A DNA stretch of 64,000 nucleotides from Candidatus Gastranaerophilales bacterium (GTDB lineage Bacteria > Cyanobacteriota > Vampirovibrionia > Gastranaerophilales > Gastranaerophilaceae). The position numbers and the translations under genes are program-made. Where the stretch lies: assembly GCA_944325885.1 (NCBI GenBank), contig CALVBT010000008.1, positions 1-64,000 on the forward strand, in the 5' to 3' direction. Shown one piece after another: positions 1 to 8,370 of this stretch. The first letter of the stretch is position 1; each line of letters opens with the position of its first letter. The notes below the pieces were generated by a model, which worked only from the letters and a program-made list of their open reading frames with translations, made no database searches and had not been told where the DNA came from.

Positions 1-28
1 AGGTCTTTTTTTAACAATTATCTGTATG

Positions 29-233
29 CAGCGAAGCTGCACACGAAAGTGTTTTACGGCTCTGCCGTTGTGACTTTAACTACAGACTCTTTGTATTTAC
101 GAACAAAATTTTCGTTAGCGTAAGCGTTTAGAAAATTTTGGAGATAAATATATTAGAGTCTGTTTTAATCAGCGTCCTTTTTCTTTTCTTTGGTTCGTTT
201 CTTTTCTTTTTCGTCGCAAAAAAAGAAAAGAAA
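29..233. repeat. Gene-free block of nested and serial inverted repeats
   Basis: No convincing gene is seen in 1-333. Three short hairpins come first (GCAGC-gaa-GCTGC, CAC-gaaa-GTG and ACGGC-tct-GCCGT, about 29-67). They are followed by a nested hairpin at 82-163 built from three paired blocks: ACAGACTCT (82-90) with AGAGTCTGT (155-163), TATTTA (94-99) with TAAATA (145-150), and CAAAATTTTC (104-113) with GAAAATTTTG (131-140). A further 14-bp inverted repeat of T/C-rich and A/G-rich arms lies at 198-233 around CGTCGC. The pairing is read directly from sequence. Whether it acts as a DNA element, an RNA or a decayed mobile element is unknown. Confidence 0.6.
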
Positions 234-384
234 TGAACATATTAAACAACAATAAATAAACCAAAACTTACATAATAAACATTATCTGTACCCGAATGTT
301 AAGAAAGCTTCAATGACTACTTGATATAAAAGTATGTTTAAAGTAAGGTATTATAAGAAACTAATCTTTGAAAGGAATATAGAA

Positions 385-576
385 ATGGCAAAACAATGCG
401 CAATATGCGGAAAAACAAAGCTTAAAGCAGCTAAAATTTCTTTTTCACATAAACAGCATGTACACAGACAAGAAGTTAATCTTCAATCTGTAAAAGTTAA
501 CCAGAACGGTACTGTAAAAAGAATTGACGTTTGCACATCTTGCATAAGAGCTGGCAAAGTACAAAGAGCTGTATAA
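385..576 (+). CDS. rpmB: 50S ribosomal protein bL28 (zinc-ribbon form)
   Basis: Structural protein of the large ribosomal subunit. The 63-residue product starts MAKQCAICGK, and two CxxC pairs (CAIC near residue 5 and CTSC near residue 51) mark the zinc-binding form of bL28. An upstream in-frame ATG at 334 would add 17 residues unlike the family. The ATG at 385 is preferred because a GAAAGGA ribosome-binding site lies just before it and the family normally begins here. The gene stands alone: a strong hairpin terminator follows at 595-625 and the ATP synthase operon begins after that. Family recognition rests on length, the Cys pattern and the conserved lysine-rich core. Confidence 0.93.
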   Translation: MAKQCAICGKTKLKAAKISFSHKQHVHRQEVNLQSVKVNQNGTVKRIDVCTSCIRAGKVQRAV

Positions 577-594
577 GTAAATTTTTGAAACAAT

Positions 595-625
595 AAAGAC
601 CTCTTTATAAATAAGAGGTCTTTTT
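595..625 (+). terminator. Rho-independent terminator of rpmB
   Basis: AAAGACCTCTT (595-605) pairs perfectly with AAGAGGTCTTT (613-623) around a seven-base loop, and T residues continue the 3' arm. Confidence 0.85.
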
Positions 626-736
626 GCGTTTTATAGTTTTGTTTTTTATCCTTTGAAAATATCGCTGTGTCCAAAAATTCAACTGTTTATCCGATTGGCA
701 GATGAGTTTTTGTTATATTATAAACATAAAGATAAT

Positions 737-765
737 TTGCGCAAATTCTGCAAAAGTGATATATT
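737..765 (+). promoter_or_regulatory. Candidate promoter of the ATP synthase operon
   Basis: TTGCGC (737-742) and TATATT (760-765) are separated by 17 bases, a sigma-70-like layout 46 bases before atpB. The -35 match is only partial, so this is a candidate. Confidence 0.45.
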
Positions 766-810
766 ACAAAAGTAGCCGAAAGGTTAGTTTATTATAGAGG
801 ATAGAGTAAA

Positions 811-1497
811 ATGTCAGAAGGTCATTGGATTGCACATCTAGGTCAGTTTAGCTTTAACGTAGATACAATTCTTACTATGTGGATAACAATGGGCATATTA
901 ATTGTGTTTGCTATTCTTGCAACAAGAAAGATGTCTATTATCCCGACAAAAATGCAGGCAGTGGCTGAAGGAATAATGGGTGCTTTTGTCGGATTGACAG
1001 ATTCTATGATAGGCAAAAACGGACGTAAACATATTCCGCTTCTTGCAACTTTGTTTTTGTTTATCCTTACGGCAAACCTGCTCGGCCAACTCCCGTGGCG
1101 TTTGTACCACTTAAAAACCGGTGAACTTGCTTCTCCGACGAATGATATCAATATGACAGCCGCAATGGCTATAATGGTCTTGATATATTACGTTTATCAG
1201 GGTGTGAAGGTAAAAGGATTAAAATACTTTTTGCACGAGTTTAGCGCAGTCGGAATCATTATGGCACTGATTGAGCTGTTAGAGATGGTGGTAAGACCCT
1301 TCTCGCTGGCTCTCCGTCTTTTTGCCAACATACTGGCAGGCGAGCTTTTAATAGTTACTTTTGTAGGGCTTTGTGCATATTTGCTGCCTCTTCCGTTTAT
1401 GCTGTTTGAGGTGTTTGTTGCATTTGTACAGGCTCTTGTATTTATGTTGTTGTCTACAGCTTATATTGCAATGGCAGCACAGGAAGAAGAACATTAA
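811..1497 (+). CDS. atpB: F-type ATP synthase subunit a
   Basis: Membrane stator subunit of the F0 sector, forming the ion half-channels against the c-ring. The 228-residue product is hydrophobic with five or six membrane segments and carries the conserved LRLFANILAGE helix, whose Arg (about residue 170) faces the c-subunit carboxylate. GAGG lies ten bases before the ATG. It opens the run a-c-b'-b-delta-alpha-gamma, the order found in Cyanobacteria and their non-photosynthetic relatives. Beta and epsilon are absent here and must be encoded elsewhere, as in Cyanobacteria. No atpI-like gene precedes it in the window. Confidence 0.96.
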   Translation: MSEGHWIAHLGQFSFNVDTILTMWITMGILIVFAILATRKMSIIPTKMQAVAEGIMGAFVGLTDSMIGKNGRKHIPLLATLFLFILTANLLGQLPWRLYHLKTGELASPTNDINMTAAMAIMVLIYYVYQGVKVKGLKYFLHEFSAVGIIMALIELLEMVVRPFSLALRLFANILAGELLIVTFVGLCAYLLPLPFMLFEVFVAFVQALVFMLLSTAYIAMAAQEEEH

Positions 1498-1541
1498 TTT
1501 TGTAAAAACTAAAGAATTAGTAAATAAAAAAGGAGAAAATT

Positions 1542-1787
1542 ATGGCAGTAGAACAAGTAGCAGTTGAAGTTGCATCAATGGCAAAATTGGGTGCAGGTAT
1601 TGCAATAGGTTTTGGTGCAATCGGTGCCGGAATCGGTCTTGGTATAGCAACAAAAGGTCTTTTGGATGCTGTTTCCAGACAGCCTGAAATTGCCGGTAAA
1701 GCTTTGATTTATTTCATTATCGGTGCAGGTCTTGCAGAAGCTTGTGCTATCTATGCTTTGTTCATCGCATTACAGTTGTTGGGATAA
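1542..1787 (+). CDS. atpE: F-type ATP synthase subunit c
   Basis: Proteolipid of the rotary ring: two membrane helices joined by the polar RQPE loop (residues 46-49), with the ion-binding glutamate at residue 66 (GLAEACAIY). At 81 residues it has normal length. Helix 1 is glycine-rich (GAGIGLG). The positions that are Gln and Ser in sodium-coupled rings are Leu (33) and Ala (67) here, so proton coupling is the likelier reading; this is inference by comparison with characterised sodium-type subunits. A strong AAAGGAG site precedes the ATG. The 107-bp gap to the next gene is the longest in the operon and may matter for the higher c stoichiometry, but no clear structure was identified in it. Confidence 0.96.
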   Translation: MAVEQVAVEVASMAKLGAGIAIGFGAIGAGIGLGIATKGLLDAVSRQPEIAGKALIYFIIGAGLAEACAIYALFIALQLLG

Positions 1788-1894
1788 GACAATTCTGTGC
1801 AGATGCGCAGCTGTTTGTGCGGCAGAGCTATAGGTTTGATTCGATTCTTTAGCTTTGATACACAGGTAATCTAAGAAAGAAATAGAAATTTATT

Positions 1895-2371
1895 ATGGAA
1901 ATTAACGCAACTATATTAATATCGGCAATAAGTTTTTTGGTATTCATTTTTATTATGAACAAAATTTTGTACAAACCTGTCCTTGAGATAATGGAAAAAA
2001 GACAAAATTATATTGATGCAAATAAAAATGAGGCTGACGAACACCGTCAAAAAGCACAGCAGCTGCTGGCTGACAAAGACGAAAAAGTTGCCGATGCACA
2101 GAGAAAATCACGTGATATAGTTGCGTCAAAGGCCAATGCCTTGAAAGAAGAAAAATCTAAAGTTTTAAAAGACACAAAAGACAGTGTTTCTAATTACTTT
2201 AGCGAGCAAAAACAAAATCTTGCTCACCAGAAAGAGGATGCTTCTCATAATATGAAATATGATGTTGCTGATTTGGCTAACCGTCTTACTACAAAATTGA
2301 TGGGAGAAGGTATAGCTTTTGAACCTGTCGGTGAGTATGAAGTAGAAGAGGTAATGAAGAAAAATGCTTGA
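1895..2371 (+). CDS. atpF': F-type ATP synthase subunit b' (first of two b-type subunits)
   Basis: Peripheral stalk subunit that tethers F1 to the membrane. The 158-residue protein has one N-terminal membrane helix (about residues 6-25) followed by a long charged coiled coil rich in Lys, Glu and Ala. It overlaps the next gene, a second diverged b-type subunit, by eight bases. Adjacent b' and b genes are characteristic of photosynthetic bacteria and Cyanobacteria, which form a heterodimeric stalk. Calling this copy b' and the next copy b follows gene order; the two are too diverged to assign by eye. Confidence 0.88.
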   Translation: MEINATILISAISFLVFIFIMNKILYKPVLEIMEKRQNYIDANKNEADEHRQKAQQLLADKDEKVADAQRKSRDIVASKANALKEEKSKVLKDTKDSVSNYFSEQKQNLAHQKEDASHNMKYDVADLANRLTTKLMGEGIAFEPVGEYEVEEVMKKNA

Positions 2372-2867
2372 TTTTAGCTTTTCTAACATATTGCATTCAA
2401 ATGTTATAAATTTTTTAATAATGGTGGCTTTGTTTGTGTACATTGGCTACAAACTTAAAGTTGGTCAAAAAATTGAGGATATGACTTCAGCTATAAAAAA
2501 TAAGGTTGAAGAATCCGATGCAATAAAAGAAGAGGCAAAAAAGGATTTTCAAAATGTGGAAAATTCGCTTGCCCATATTGAAGATGAATTAGATGCAATT
2601 GTTAAAAAAGCCGAGGATACGGCAAAATCTTTTGAACAAAGAACAAGAGAAGATCTGGACAAGTCAGTTGCTTTGATAAAACAAAACATCGAAAAACAGG
2701 TCATCTCCGAACAAAATCACGTTCAAGGCGAGTTGATGAAAAATGTTGCTTCTTCTTCCATAGAAATTGCTCAAAGACAAATTAAGTCAGCTCTTGATAA
2801 GGATAAACAACTCCACAGAAAATATATAGAGGACTTTATCAACAGTATAGACAAGGCAGATGTTTAA
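2364..2867 (+). CDS. atpF: F-type ATP synthase subunit b
   Basis: Second peripheral-stalk subunit, 167 residues. A single N-terminal hydrophobic helix (about residues 8-27) precedes an acidic and basic coiled coil reaching the C-terminus, as expected for subunit b. Its start overlaps the end of the preceding b' gene, suggesting translational coupling and equal production of the two stalk halves. The delta subunit follows after 16 bases. No truncation is seen. Confidence 0.9.
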   Translation: MLDFSFSNILHSNVINFLIMVALFVYIGYKLKVGQKIEDMTSAIKNKVEESDAIKEEAKKDFQNVENSLAHIEDELDAIVKKAEDTAKSFEQRTREDLDKSVALIKQNIEKQVISEQNHVQGELMKNVASSSIEIAQRQIKSALDKDKQLHRKYIEDFINSIDKADV

Positions 2868-2883
2868 TTAACGGATTTGAAAA

Positions 2884-3438
2884 ATGACTTCAAAAACTAT
2901 AGATAACAAATTAATACCACTGGCAAAAAGATACTCCGATGCATTGATAGCGGTTGCACAGGAAAGAAATGAACTCGATGCAGTAGCTGCGGATATCCAA
3001 TGTGTATGCGAGTCTTTGCAAGGTGTGCCTGAAATGGCAAATTTTTTGACACATCCTGTTATACCTCTTTCAGAAAAAAAGGATATGGTCAAATCTGTAT
3101 TTGAAGGCAAAATAAATCAGGATGTTTTGACACTTGTTTATCTTTTGCTTGAAAAGAACAAAATTTCTATTATGCCGGAGATTTTGTATTGTCTGGATGA
3201 ATCAATGGACGAAGCCAGAAATATTCTAAAAGTCGGCGTAATTTCTGCTGTGGAAATTGATGAGGATTTGAAACAGAGATTAAAAGAAAAATTAGAAGCC
3301 AAACTGAATAAAGCTGTTAAGTTTGACTTTGAAGTAAATCCGGAAATCATAGCCGGACTGATATTAAAAATACACGACAAAACAATAGACGGTTCAATGG
3401 CTGCAAAGCTTGAAGGGTTCAAAAAAACTTTGAGATAA
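2884..3438 (+). CDS. atpH: F-type ATP synthase subunit delta
   Basis: Connects the peripheral stalk to the top of F1. The 184-residue length is typical. The N-terminal helical domain begins LAKRYSDALIAVAQE, and the C-terminal part carries the usual pattern in which an A-G-x-x-x-K-I-H-D stretch (AGLILKIHDKTIDGSM, about residues 157-172) precedes the end. It sits between b and alpha in the expected operon order, with a short 62-base gap before alpha. Confidence 0.93.
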   Translation: MTSKTIDNKLIPLAKRYSDALIAVAQERNELDAVAADIQCVCESLQGVPEMANFLTHPVIPLSEKKDMVKSVFEGKINQDVLTLVYLLLEKNKISIMPEILYCLDESMDEARNILKVGVISAVEIDEDLKQRLKEKLEAKLNKAVKFDFEVNPEIIAGLILKIHDKTIDGSMAAKLEGFKKTLR

Positions 3439-3500
3439 AAACGGTGTTGAACGTTAAAAAGGAATTGTAACAGAAAGTACAAGTAATAAAGGAAAGTAAA

Positions 3501-5024
3501 ATGGCAACAATAAGACCGGATGAAATTACTTCTATAATCAAAGCCAAAATAGAAAACTACTCTTCTGAAATGCAGGTTTCTAATATCGGCTCTGTTTTAG
3601 AAGTCGGTGACGGTATTGCCCGTGTTTACGGACTCCGTAATGCAATGTCAAACGAGCTTGTTGAGTTCGAAGACGGAAAAGGTACACTGGGTATTACTTT
3701 GAACCTTGAAGAAGACAATGTCGGTGTTGTTATTCTCGGTGAATATCAGCACATCAAAGAAGGTATGACTGTAAAAACTACAGGCAGAATCGCTTCTGTG
3801 CCTGTCGGTGAAGGTTTGATAGGCAGAATTGTAAGCCCCACAGGACGTCCTGTTGACGGCAAGGGTGATATCCACTACGAAAAAACAAGACCTGTTGAAA
3901 GAGTTGCTCCCGGTATCGTTTGCAGAAAATCCGTACATCAGCCTTTGCAAACAGGTTTGACCGCTATTGATGCTCTGACTCCTATCGGTCGTGGTCAGCG
4001 TGAGTTGATTATTGGCGACAGACAGACAGGAAAAACTGCTATTGCAATAGATACAATCATCAACCAGAAGGGTCAGGATGTAATTTGTGTTTATGTTGCA
4101 ATCGGTCAAAAAACATCTACTGTTGCTCAGCTGGCTAAAAAGCTCGAGGACTTTGGCGCAATGGATTATACAATCATTGTTTCCGCTACAGCTGATGAGT
4201 CTGCTCCGCTTCAATTTATTGCACCGTTTGCAGGTGTTGCTATTGCAGAAGAATTTATGGAACAGGGCAAACATGTTCTGATTGTATACGATGACCTGAC
4301 AAAACACGCTCAGGCATATCGTGCAATGAGTTTGCTTTTGAGAAGACCGCCGGGACGTGAAGCTTATCCTGGTGATGTATTCTATCTTCACTCAAGACTT
4401 CTTGAAAGAGCTTGTAAATTGAGCGACAAATTGGGCGGCGGTTCCATTACCGCACTTCCTATCATCGAAACTCAAGCAGGTGACGTTTCAGCTTACATTC
4501 CGACAAACGTTATATCTATTACCGACGGACAAATCTTCCTTGAAACAGGCCTGTTTAACTCTGGTATCAGACCTGCTATCAACGCCGGTATTTCAGTTTC
4601 CCGTGTAGGCGGTGCAGCTCAGACAAAAGCTACAAAACAAGTTGGCGGTAAGTTAAGACTTGACCTTGCACAGTTTAGAGAACTGGAAGCCTTTGCTCAA
4701 TTCGCTTCTGATTTGGATAAGGCTACACAAGACCAGCTAAGACGCGGTCAAAAACTTACAGAAGTTTTGAAACAGCCTCAGTATTCACCGTTGAGTGTTG
4801 CAAAACAGGTAAGCATCCTGTTTGCCGCAAACGAGGGAATTCTTGATGATATTGACAACAGATATATTCAAAAATTCAAAAAAGAATGGTTTGAATATTT
4901 TGATGCCAATATGTCAGAACTGGCTCAAAGGCTCAATGACGGTGCGCCGTTGAGCGATGATGACAAAAAATTGCTTAAAGAAAACTTAGATACATTTAAA
5001 TCATCTTTGTTTAATGCAGCATAA
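3501..5024 (+). CDS. atpA: F-type ATP synthase subunit alpha
   Basis: Non-catalytic nucleotide-binding subunit of the F1 hexamer, 507 residues. The Walker A loop GDRQTGKTA lies near residue 172. The aspartate-containing strand [15 protein letters not shown] (about residue 265) and the alpha signature [17 protein letters not shown] (about residues 360-376) are intact. Start and length match the family. It is separated by about 80 bases from the gamma gene. The beta partner is not in the window, consistent with the split cyanobacterial arrangement. Confidence 0.98.
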   Translation: MATIRPDEITSIIKAKIENYSSEMQVSNIGSVLEVGDGIARVYGLRNAMSNELVEFEDGKGTLGITLNLEEDNVGVVILGEYQHIKEGMTVKTTGRIASVPVGEGLIGRIVSPTGRPVDGKGDIHYEKTRPVERVAPGIVCRKSVHQPLQTGLTAIDALTPIGRGQRELIIGDRQTGKTAIAIDTIINQKGQDVICVYVAIGQKTSTVAQLAKKLEDFGAMDYTIIVSATADESAPLQFIAPFAGVAIAEEFMEQGKHVLIVYDDLTKHAQAYRAMSLLLRRPPGREAYPGDVFYLHSRLLERACKLSDKLGGGSITALPIIETQAGDVSAYIPTNVISITDGQIFLETGLFNSGIRPAINAGISVSRVGGAAQTKATKQVGGKLRLDLAQFRELEAFAQFASDLDKATQDQLRRGQKLTEVLKQPQYSPLSVAKQVSILFAANEGILDDIDNRYIQKFKKEWFEYFDANMSELAQRLNDGAPLSDDDKKLLKENLDTFKSSLFNAA

Positions 5025-5103
5025 TTGATATTGCCTTTAGCAGCGGCCGAGTCCAATAGCTTTTGCTGCTGCTTTAAAAGGCAGATTGAATAAAGGATAA
5101 ACA

Positions 5104-6042
5104 ATGCCAAATTTATTAGATATAAAAGACAGAATATCAAGTATTCAAAATACCAAAAAGATTACTAAAGCAATGAAAATGGTTGCTGCGGCCAAGGTAA
5201 AAAAATCTCAGGTAAAAGTTATCTCAGCCCGTCCGTTTTCTAAGGCACTTGCAGAAGCTTTTGCAAAAGTTCTCGATTGTACTGAGTCTTTTTCCGCAGC
5301 AGGTTTGAAGATAGAAAGAGCTATTGATAACTATCCTGTGTTGATGCAAAAGCGTGAGCAAAAAACAGCCGGTATTCTTGTTGTTACTTCTAATAAAGGG
5401 CTGGCAGGTGCCTATAACGCAAATGTCATCCGTTATGCTTTAAAAAGAATTGAAGAATACAAAGAAAAAGGCATTGGTGTTCAACTCTTTATCGTCGGAA
5501 CAAAAGGTGTGTCTTCATTAAAAAGACGTGCGCAAGACGGCGGTTTTGAAATTGTTAAAACATATACAAAAATTTCGCAGGAGCCAAATGCCTCTAATGC
5601 AATAGTTATTGCGGAGGATATGGCGCAGGCCTTTGTTGACGGAAACATAGACAGTATAGAAATTGTTACAACACGTTTTAAAAATATGATGTCTTATAAA
5701 GTGGAAGACTGGAAAATATTGCCGACTGATGATGTAAAAGAGACGCTCGGTGATGATTCTGATTCTTCTGCAGGTGTAGATGCGCTTATGGCGTTTGAAC
5801 CTGATTCTGACCATATTTTGCAAAAAATTGTTCCTATGTTTATAACAAACATTATTTATCAGGCATTGTTAGAAGCTGTAGCAAGCGAACTCGCAGCAAG
5901 AATGACTGCCATGTCTTCCGCAACAAACAATGCAGATGAAATGATAAGACTGCTCACAATAGATTATAACAAGGCTCGTCAGGCTGCTATCACGCAGGAA
6001 ATTACAGAAGTTGTTTCCGGTGCCGATGCCTTGAAAAACTAA
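5104..6042 (+). CDS. atpG: F-type ATP synthase subunit gamma
   Basis: Central rotor shaft; called atpC in cyanobacterial nomenclature. The 312-residue protein has the N-terminal coiled helix (DIKDRISSIQNTKKITKAMK) and the C-terminal helix (ITQEITEVVSGADAL) that together form the shaft. An acidic serine-rich segment at about residues 205-230 (KETLGDDSDSSAGVDAL) occupies the region where photosynthetic gamma subunits carry a regulatory insertion. It contains no cysteine pair, so thiol control of the chloroplast kind is not expected. The GATAAACA leader gives only a weak ribosome-binding site. The operon appears to continue into the next two genes. Confidence 0.95.
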   Translation: MPNLLDIKDRISSIQNTKKITKAMKMVAAAKVKKSQVKVISARPFSKALAEAFAKVLDCTESFSAAGLKIERAIDNYPVLMQKREQKTAGILVVTSNKGLAGAYNANVIRYALKRIEEYKEKGIGVQLFIVGTKGVSSLKRRAQDGGFEIVKTYTKISQEPNASNAIVIAEDMAQAFVDGNIDSIEIVTTRFKNMMSYKVEDWKILPTDDVKETLGDDSDSSAGVDALMAFEPDSDHILQKIVPMFITNIIYQALLEAVASELAARMTAMSSATNNADEMIRLLTIDYNKARQAAITQEITEVVSGADALKN

Positions 6043-6091
6043 TGCTGTTTGAGATACAATACACTAGACGGATAAAAACAGGGAATGAATT

Positions 6092-6940
6092 ATGGGTTAT
6101 AAAATTTTAAGAAAAAAAGAATTATGTGCAAATCAATATGAATTGACAATACACGCTCCATACATTACAAAAAATGCAAAAGCAGGTCAATTCATAATTC
6201 TGCGAGTCAGCAAAGACGGGGAAAGAATTCCTCTTACTATTGCTGATTACAATAGAGAAACTGGCGAACTGACTATCGTATTTATGGCTGTCGGCTATAC
6301 AACAAAACAGCTCGCTACTTTGAATGAAGGCGATGAGCTTGTTGATATTGTGGGGCCTCTCGGTCAGCCTACACATATTGAAAAATACGGTACAGTCGTA
6401 TGTCTGGCAGGCGGTTATGGCGCAGCACCTTGCTATTTGATTGCAAAAGCTTTTAAAGAAGCAGGCAACAAAGTTTATATGATTATGGGTGCAAGAACAA
6501 AAGATTTAATCTTCTGGCAGGATAAAATGAAAGATGCCTGCAGCGAACTGTTTATTACTACAGACGATGGTTCTCTGGGTACAAAGGGCTTTGTTACAGG
6601 TGTTATGGAAGACATCATGAACAAAGAAAAAGTTGATTATGCAATTGCTGTAGGTCCAATGCCTATGATGAGAGCTGTTGCAGAATTGACCAGACCAAAA
6701 GCTATTAAGACAGAAGCCAGCATGAACCCTATCATGGTTGATGGTACTGGTATGTGCGGTGCATGCCGTGTCACTGTCGGCGGTGAAGTTAAATTTGCTT
6801 GTGTAGACGGCCCTGACTTTGATGCTCACAAAATCGACTTTGACGAAGTTATAAACCGTACAAAAATTTATAAAGATTATGAGAAAAAACGCAGTGAAAA
6901 CTGCAACTTGTATAAACAAGCTGAAGCACTAAAAAATTAA
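6092..6940 (+). CDS. NfnA-like FAD/NAD-binding iron-sulfur oxidoreductase subunit
   Basis: Member of the sulfide dehydrogenase/dihydroorotate dehydrogenase electron-transfer family; in the Nfn complex the small subunit couples NADH, ferredoxin and NADPH. The 282-residue protein has an N-terminal FAD barrel (RIPLTIADY near residue 45), a glycine-rich NAD-binding stretch (CLAGGYGAAPCYLIAKA, about residues 106-122) and a C-terminal [2Fe-2S] site DGTGMCGACRVTVGG plus a later Cys (FACVDGP), matching the Asp-plus-three-Cys ligand set described for NfnA. The expected large subunit (NfnB, GltD-like) is not adjacent. It follows gamma by 49 bases on the same strand and probably shares its transcript. 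Dihydroorotate dehydrogenase PyrK-type function is possible but no pyrD is nearby. Confidence 0.8.
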   Translation: MGYKILRKKELCANQYELTIHAPYITKNAKAGQFIILRVSKDGERIPLTIADYNRETGELTIVFMAVGYTTKQLATLNEGDELVDIVGPLGQPTHIEKYGTVVCLAGGYGAAPCYLIAKAFKEAGNKVYMIMGARTKDLIFWQDKMKDACSELFITTDDGSLGTKGFVTGVMEDIMNKEKVDYAIAVGPMPMMRAVAELTRPKAIKTEASMNPIMVDGTGMCGACRVTVGGEVKFACVDGPDFDAHKIDFDEVINRTKIYKDYEKKRSENCNLYKQAEALKN

Positions 6941-6965
6941 TTAAGAAATAAAGGAGAAAAGTATA

Positions 6966-7142
6966 ATGCCGTTTATTCCAATATGTCCGTTGATGAGTGC
7001 AGGTAATAGTATGGAGATAGTTTGTGCGCAGGAAAAATGCGCCTGGTATCTCAAAAACTATAAAACTTGTTCTGTATATCTTCTGGCTCACAATGCAGCT
7101 CTGGATATCAAACAAAAACAATCTCAAATGAGCGGAAAATAA
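6966..7142 (+). CDS. Small Cys-containing protein of unknown function (58 residues)
   Basis: An ATG at 6966, seven to ten bases after an AAAGGAG ribosome-binding site, opens a 58-codon frame beginning MPFIPICPLMSAGNSMEIVC and ending at TAA 7140-7142. Four cysteines (about residues 7, 20, 25 and 35) with the local pattern C-x4-C-A-W-Y suggest metal or iron-sulfur binding. It lies 25 bases after the NfnA-like gene and directly before a terminator, so it is the last gene of the operon. I do not recognise a named family. A redox accessory to the preceding flavoprotein is a guess from position. Confidence 0.75.
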   Translation: MPFIPICPLMSAGNSMEIVCAQEKCAWYLKNYKTCSVYLLAHNAALDIKQKQSQMSGK

Positions 7143-7150
7143 AATTATAA

Positions 7151-7184
7151 AAAGAGCAGTTATTAAATAACTGCTCTTTTTATT
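7151..7184. terminator. Bidirectional terminator between the ATP synthase operon and the minus-strand gene
   Basis: AGAGCAGTTAT (7153-7163) pairs with ATAACTGCTCT (7167-7177), flanked by A residues on the left and T residues on the right, so it can work for both converging transcripts. Confidence 0.85.
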
Positions 7185-7191
7185 TGCTTTA

Positions 7192-8262
7192 TTATTCTTC
7201 GCCGTCATCGTTGTCTTCTTTTTGTGATGCTTTCATTATTTCGTAATCTTTTAAAATACTTCTCAGTGATTCAAGGTGTTCGTCAGTGAGTTTTCCTTCT
7301 TTTGCTTCTTGAAGGAAGGATTGTACTCTTGTATAAACTGATTTGCTTATTTCTGTATCAGGGTCATCTGTAGTTTCGTATTCTCTAAGCATTTTATCGA
7401 TTTTTTCGGCCAGTTCAACGGACAGCTTGCCTTCTTCGCCGTCTTTTGATATTGCCTCATAAGGTATTGTCGGATATTGTGCAATCAATTGAGCGTTTTC
7501 AGCTTCTTCTTTAGTGTATTCTTTTTTGTCTACTTCATAGATTGAATTTATATATTCTTTGTTACTATCGTTTATTGTTGCACCGTCTTTATTTGCAGCG
7601 TCGAATACACCCTTAACGGTTGCTACACCCTGTTGTTTTATTGCTGCTTCTTGTTGTGCTTTTAATGCATTGTCAATTGCTTCTTGTCTTTGAATCATAT
7701 CGTTGTTATATGCTTCAAAAATTGCAGCCATTTGATTATTCATATTCATACCGTTTATGCCGGCAGAATAAGGGTTGCTCAGTCCTGATAATGCGCTGCT
7801 TCCGGCCAATAGTCCTGTAGAAAGACCGGAGAAGCCTCGTACTCTCCAATCATTGAAAGAGCCTGAGTCATAAGCCCAGCTGCCTACGCCAAAGCCTAAA
7901 AATGCACCGAGTACTCCGCTAAAAATACCCATTGCGCCTGTCAACCCGTTTCCGAGTTTTTGCCAGAATGTTCTTTTAGGCGGTTCTGTTACTTGTTGTG
8001 TATATTGAGCCTGTTGTGTTTGTGTAGGCAGTGCATTAAAAAGCGTGCTGCCGCTAATCTCTGCATTTGTATTAAATACTGATGATTTTTGAACGTATAG
8101 CAAATCTTCTTTTGTAAAAATGGATGCAACATCGCCGCTTTGTGCAACTACTGTATCTTTTTGAGCATTAAACAGACCATCGCCGTCATCTTTGTATTCG
8201 ATGCGTGCTGAGCCTTTTTCTAGAATCCATTTATTGCCGTCTTGAATAACTTGCACTGACAT
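7192..8262 (-). CDS. Hypothetical protein with a glycine-rich hydrophobic centre
   Basis: No family recognised. The 356-residue product starts MSVQVIQDGNKW after a GAGG site. It has a Gln/Thr-rich linker near residues 75-95, a glycine-rich hydrophobic stretch at about residues 105-140 (GLTGAMGIFSGVLGAFLG) that could insert in a membrane, and a Glu/Asp/Lys-rich C-terminal half predicted to be helical and ending DDGEE. There is no signal peptide. It is convergent with the ATP synthase operon and downstream of a two-component system on the same strand, but a gap of about 108 bases argues against tight coupling. Confidence 0.65.
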   Translation of the reverse strand: MSVQVIQDGNKWILEKGSARIEYKDDGDGLFNAQKDTVVAQSGDVASIFTKEDLLYVQKSSVFNTNAEISGSTLFNALPTQTQQAQYTQQVTEPPKRTFWQKLGNGLTGAMGIFSGVLGAFLGFGVGSWAYDSGSFNDWRVRGFSGLSTGLLAGSSALSGLSNPYSAGINGMNMNNQMAAIFEAYNNDMIQRQEAIDNALKAQQEAAIKQQGVATVKGVFDAANKDGATINDSNKEYINSIYEVDKKEYTKEEAENAQLIAQYPTIPYEAISKDGEEGKLSVELAEKIDKMLREYETTDDPDTEISKSVYTRVQSFLQEAKEGKLTDEHLESLRSILKDYEIMKASQKEDNDDGEE

Positions 8263-8370
8263 GTTGTGTCCTCTTGTTTATACTCTCTTATCTATATAAA
8301 GTATATACTGAGTAAATAATTGCATGATTTGTGCAGTTTTGTTAAGTTATGTTACAAGAAAAATCAAGGT

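Noticed and set aside
1788-1894. Regulatory hairpin between atpE and the b' gene
   Set aside because: Some GC-rich complementarity is present (GCAGATGCGCAGCTG region), but no convincing stem or terminator could be drawn.
3648-4391. 247-codon open frame antisense to atpA
   Set aside because: It lies wholly inside a conserved gene in the opposite strand, is rich in Cys, Asn and Ser from reverse-complemented codons, and has no ribosome-binding site.
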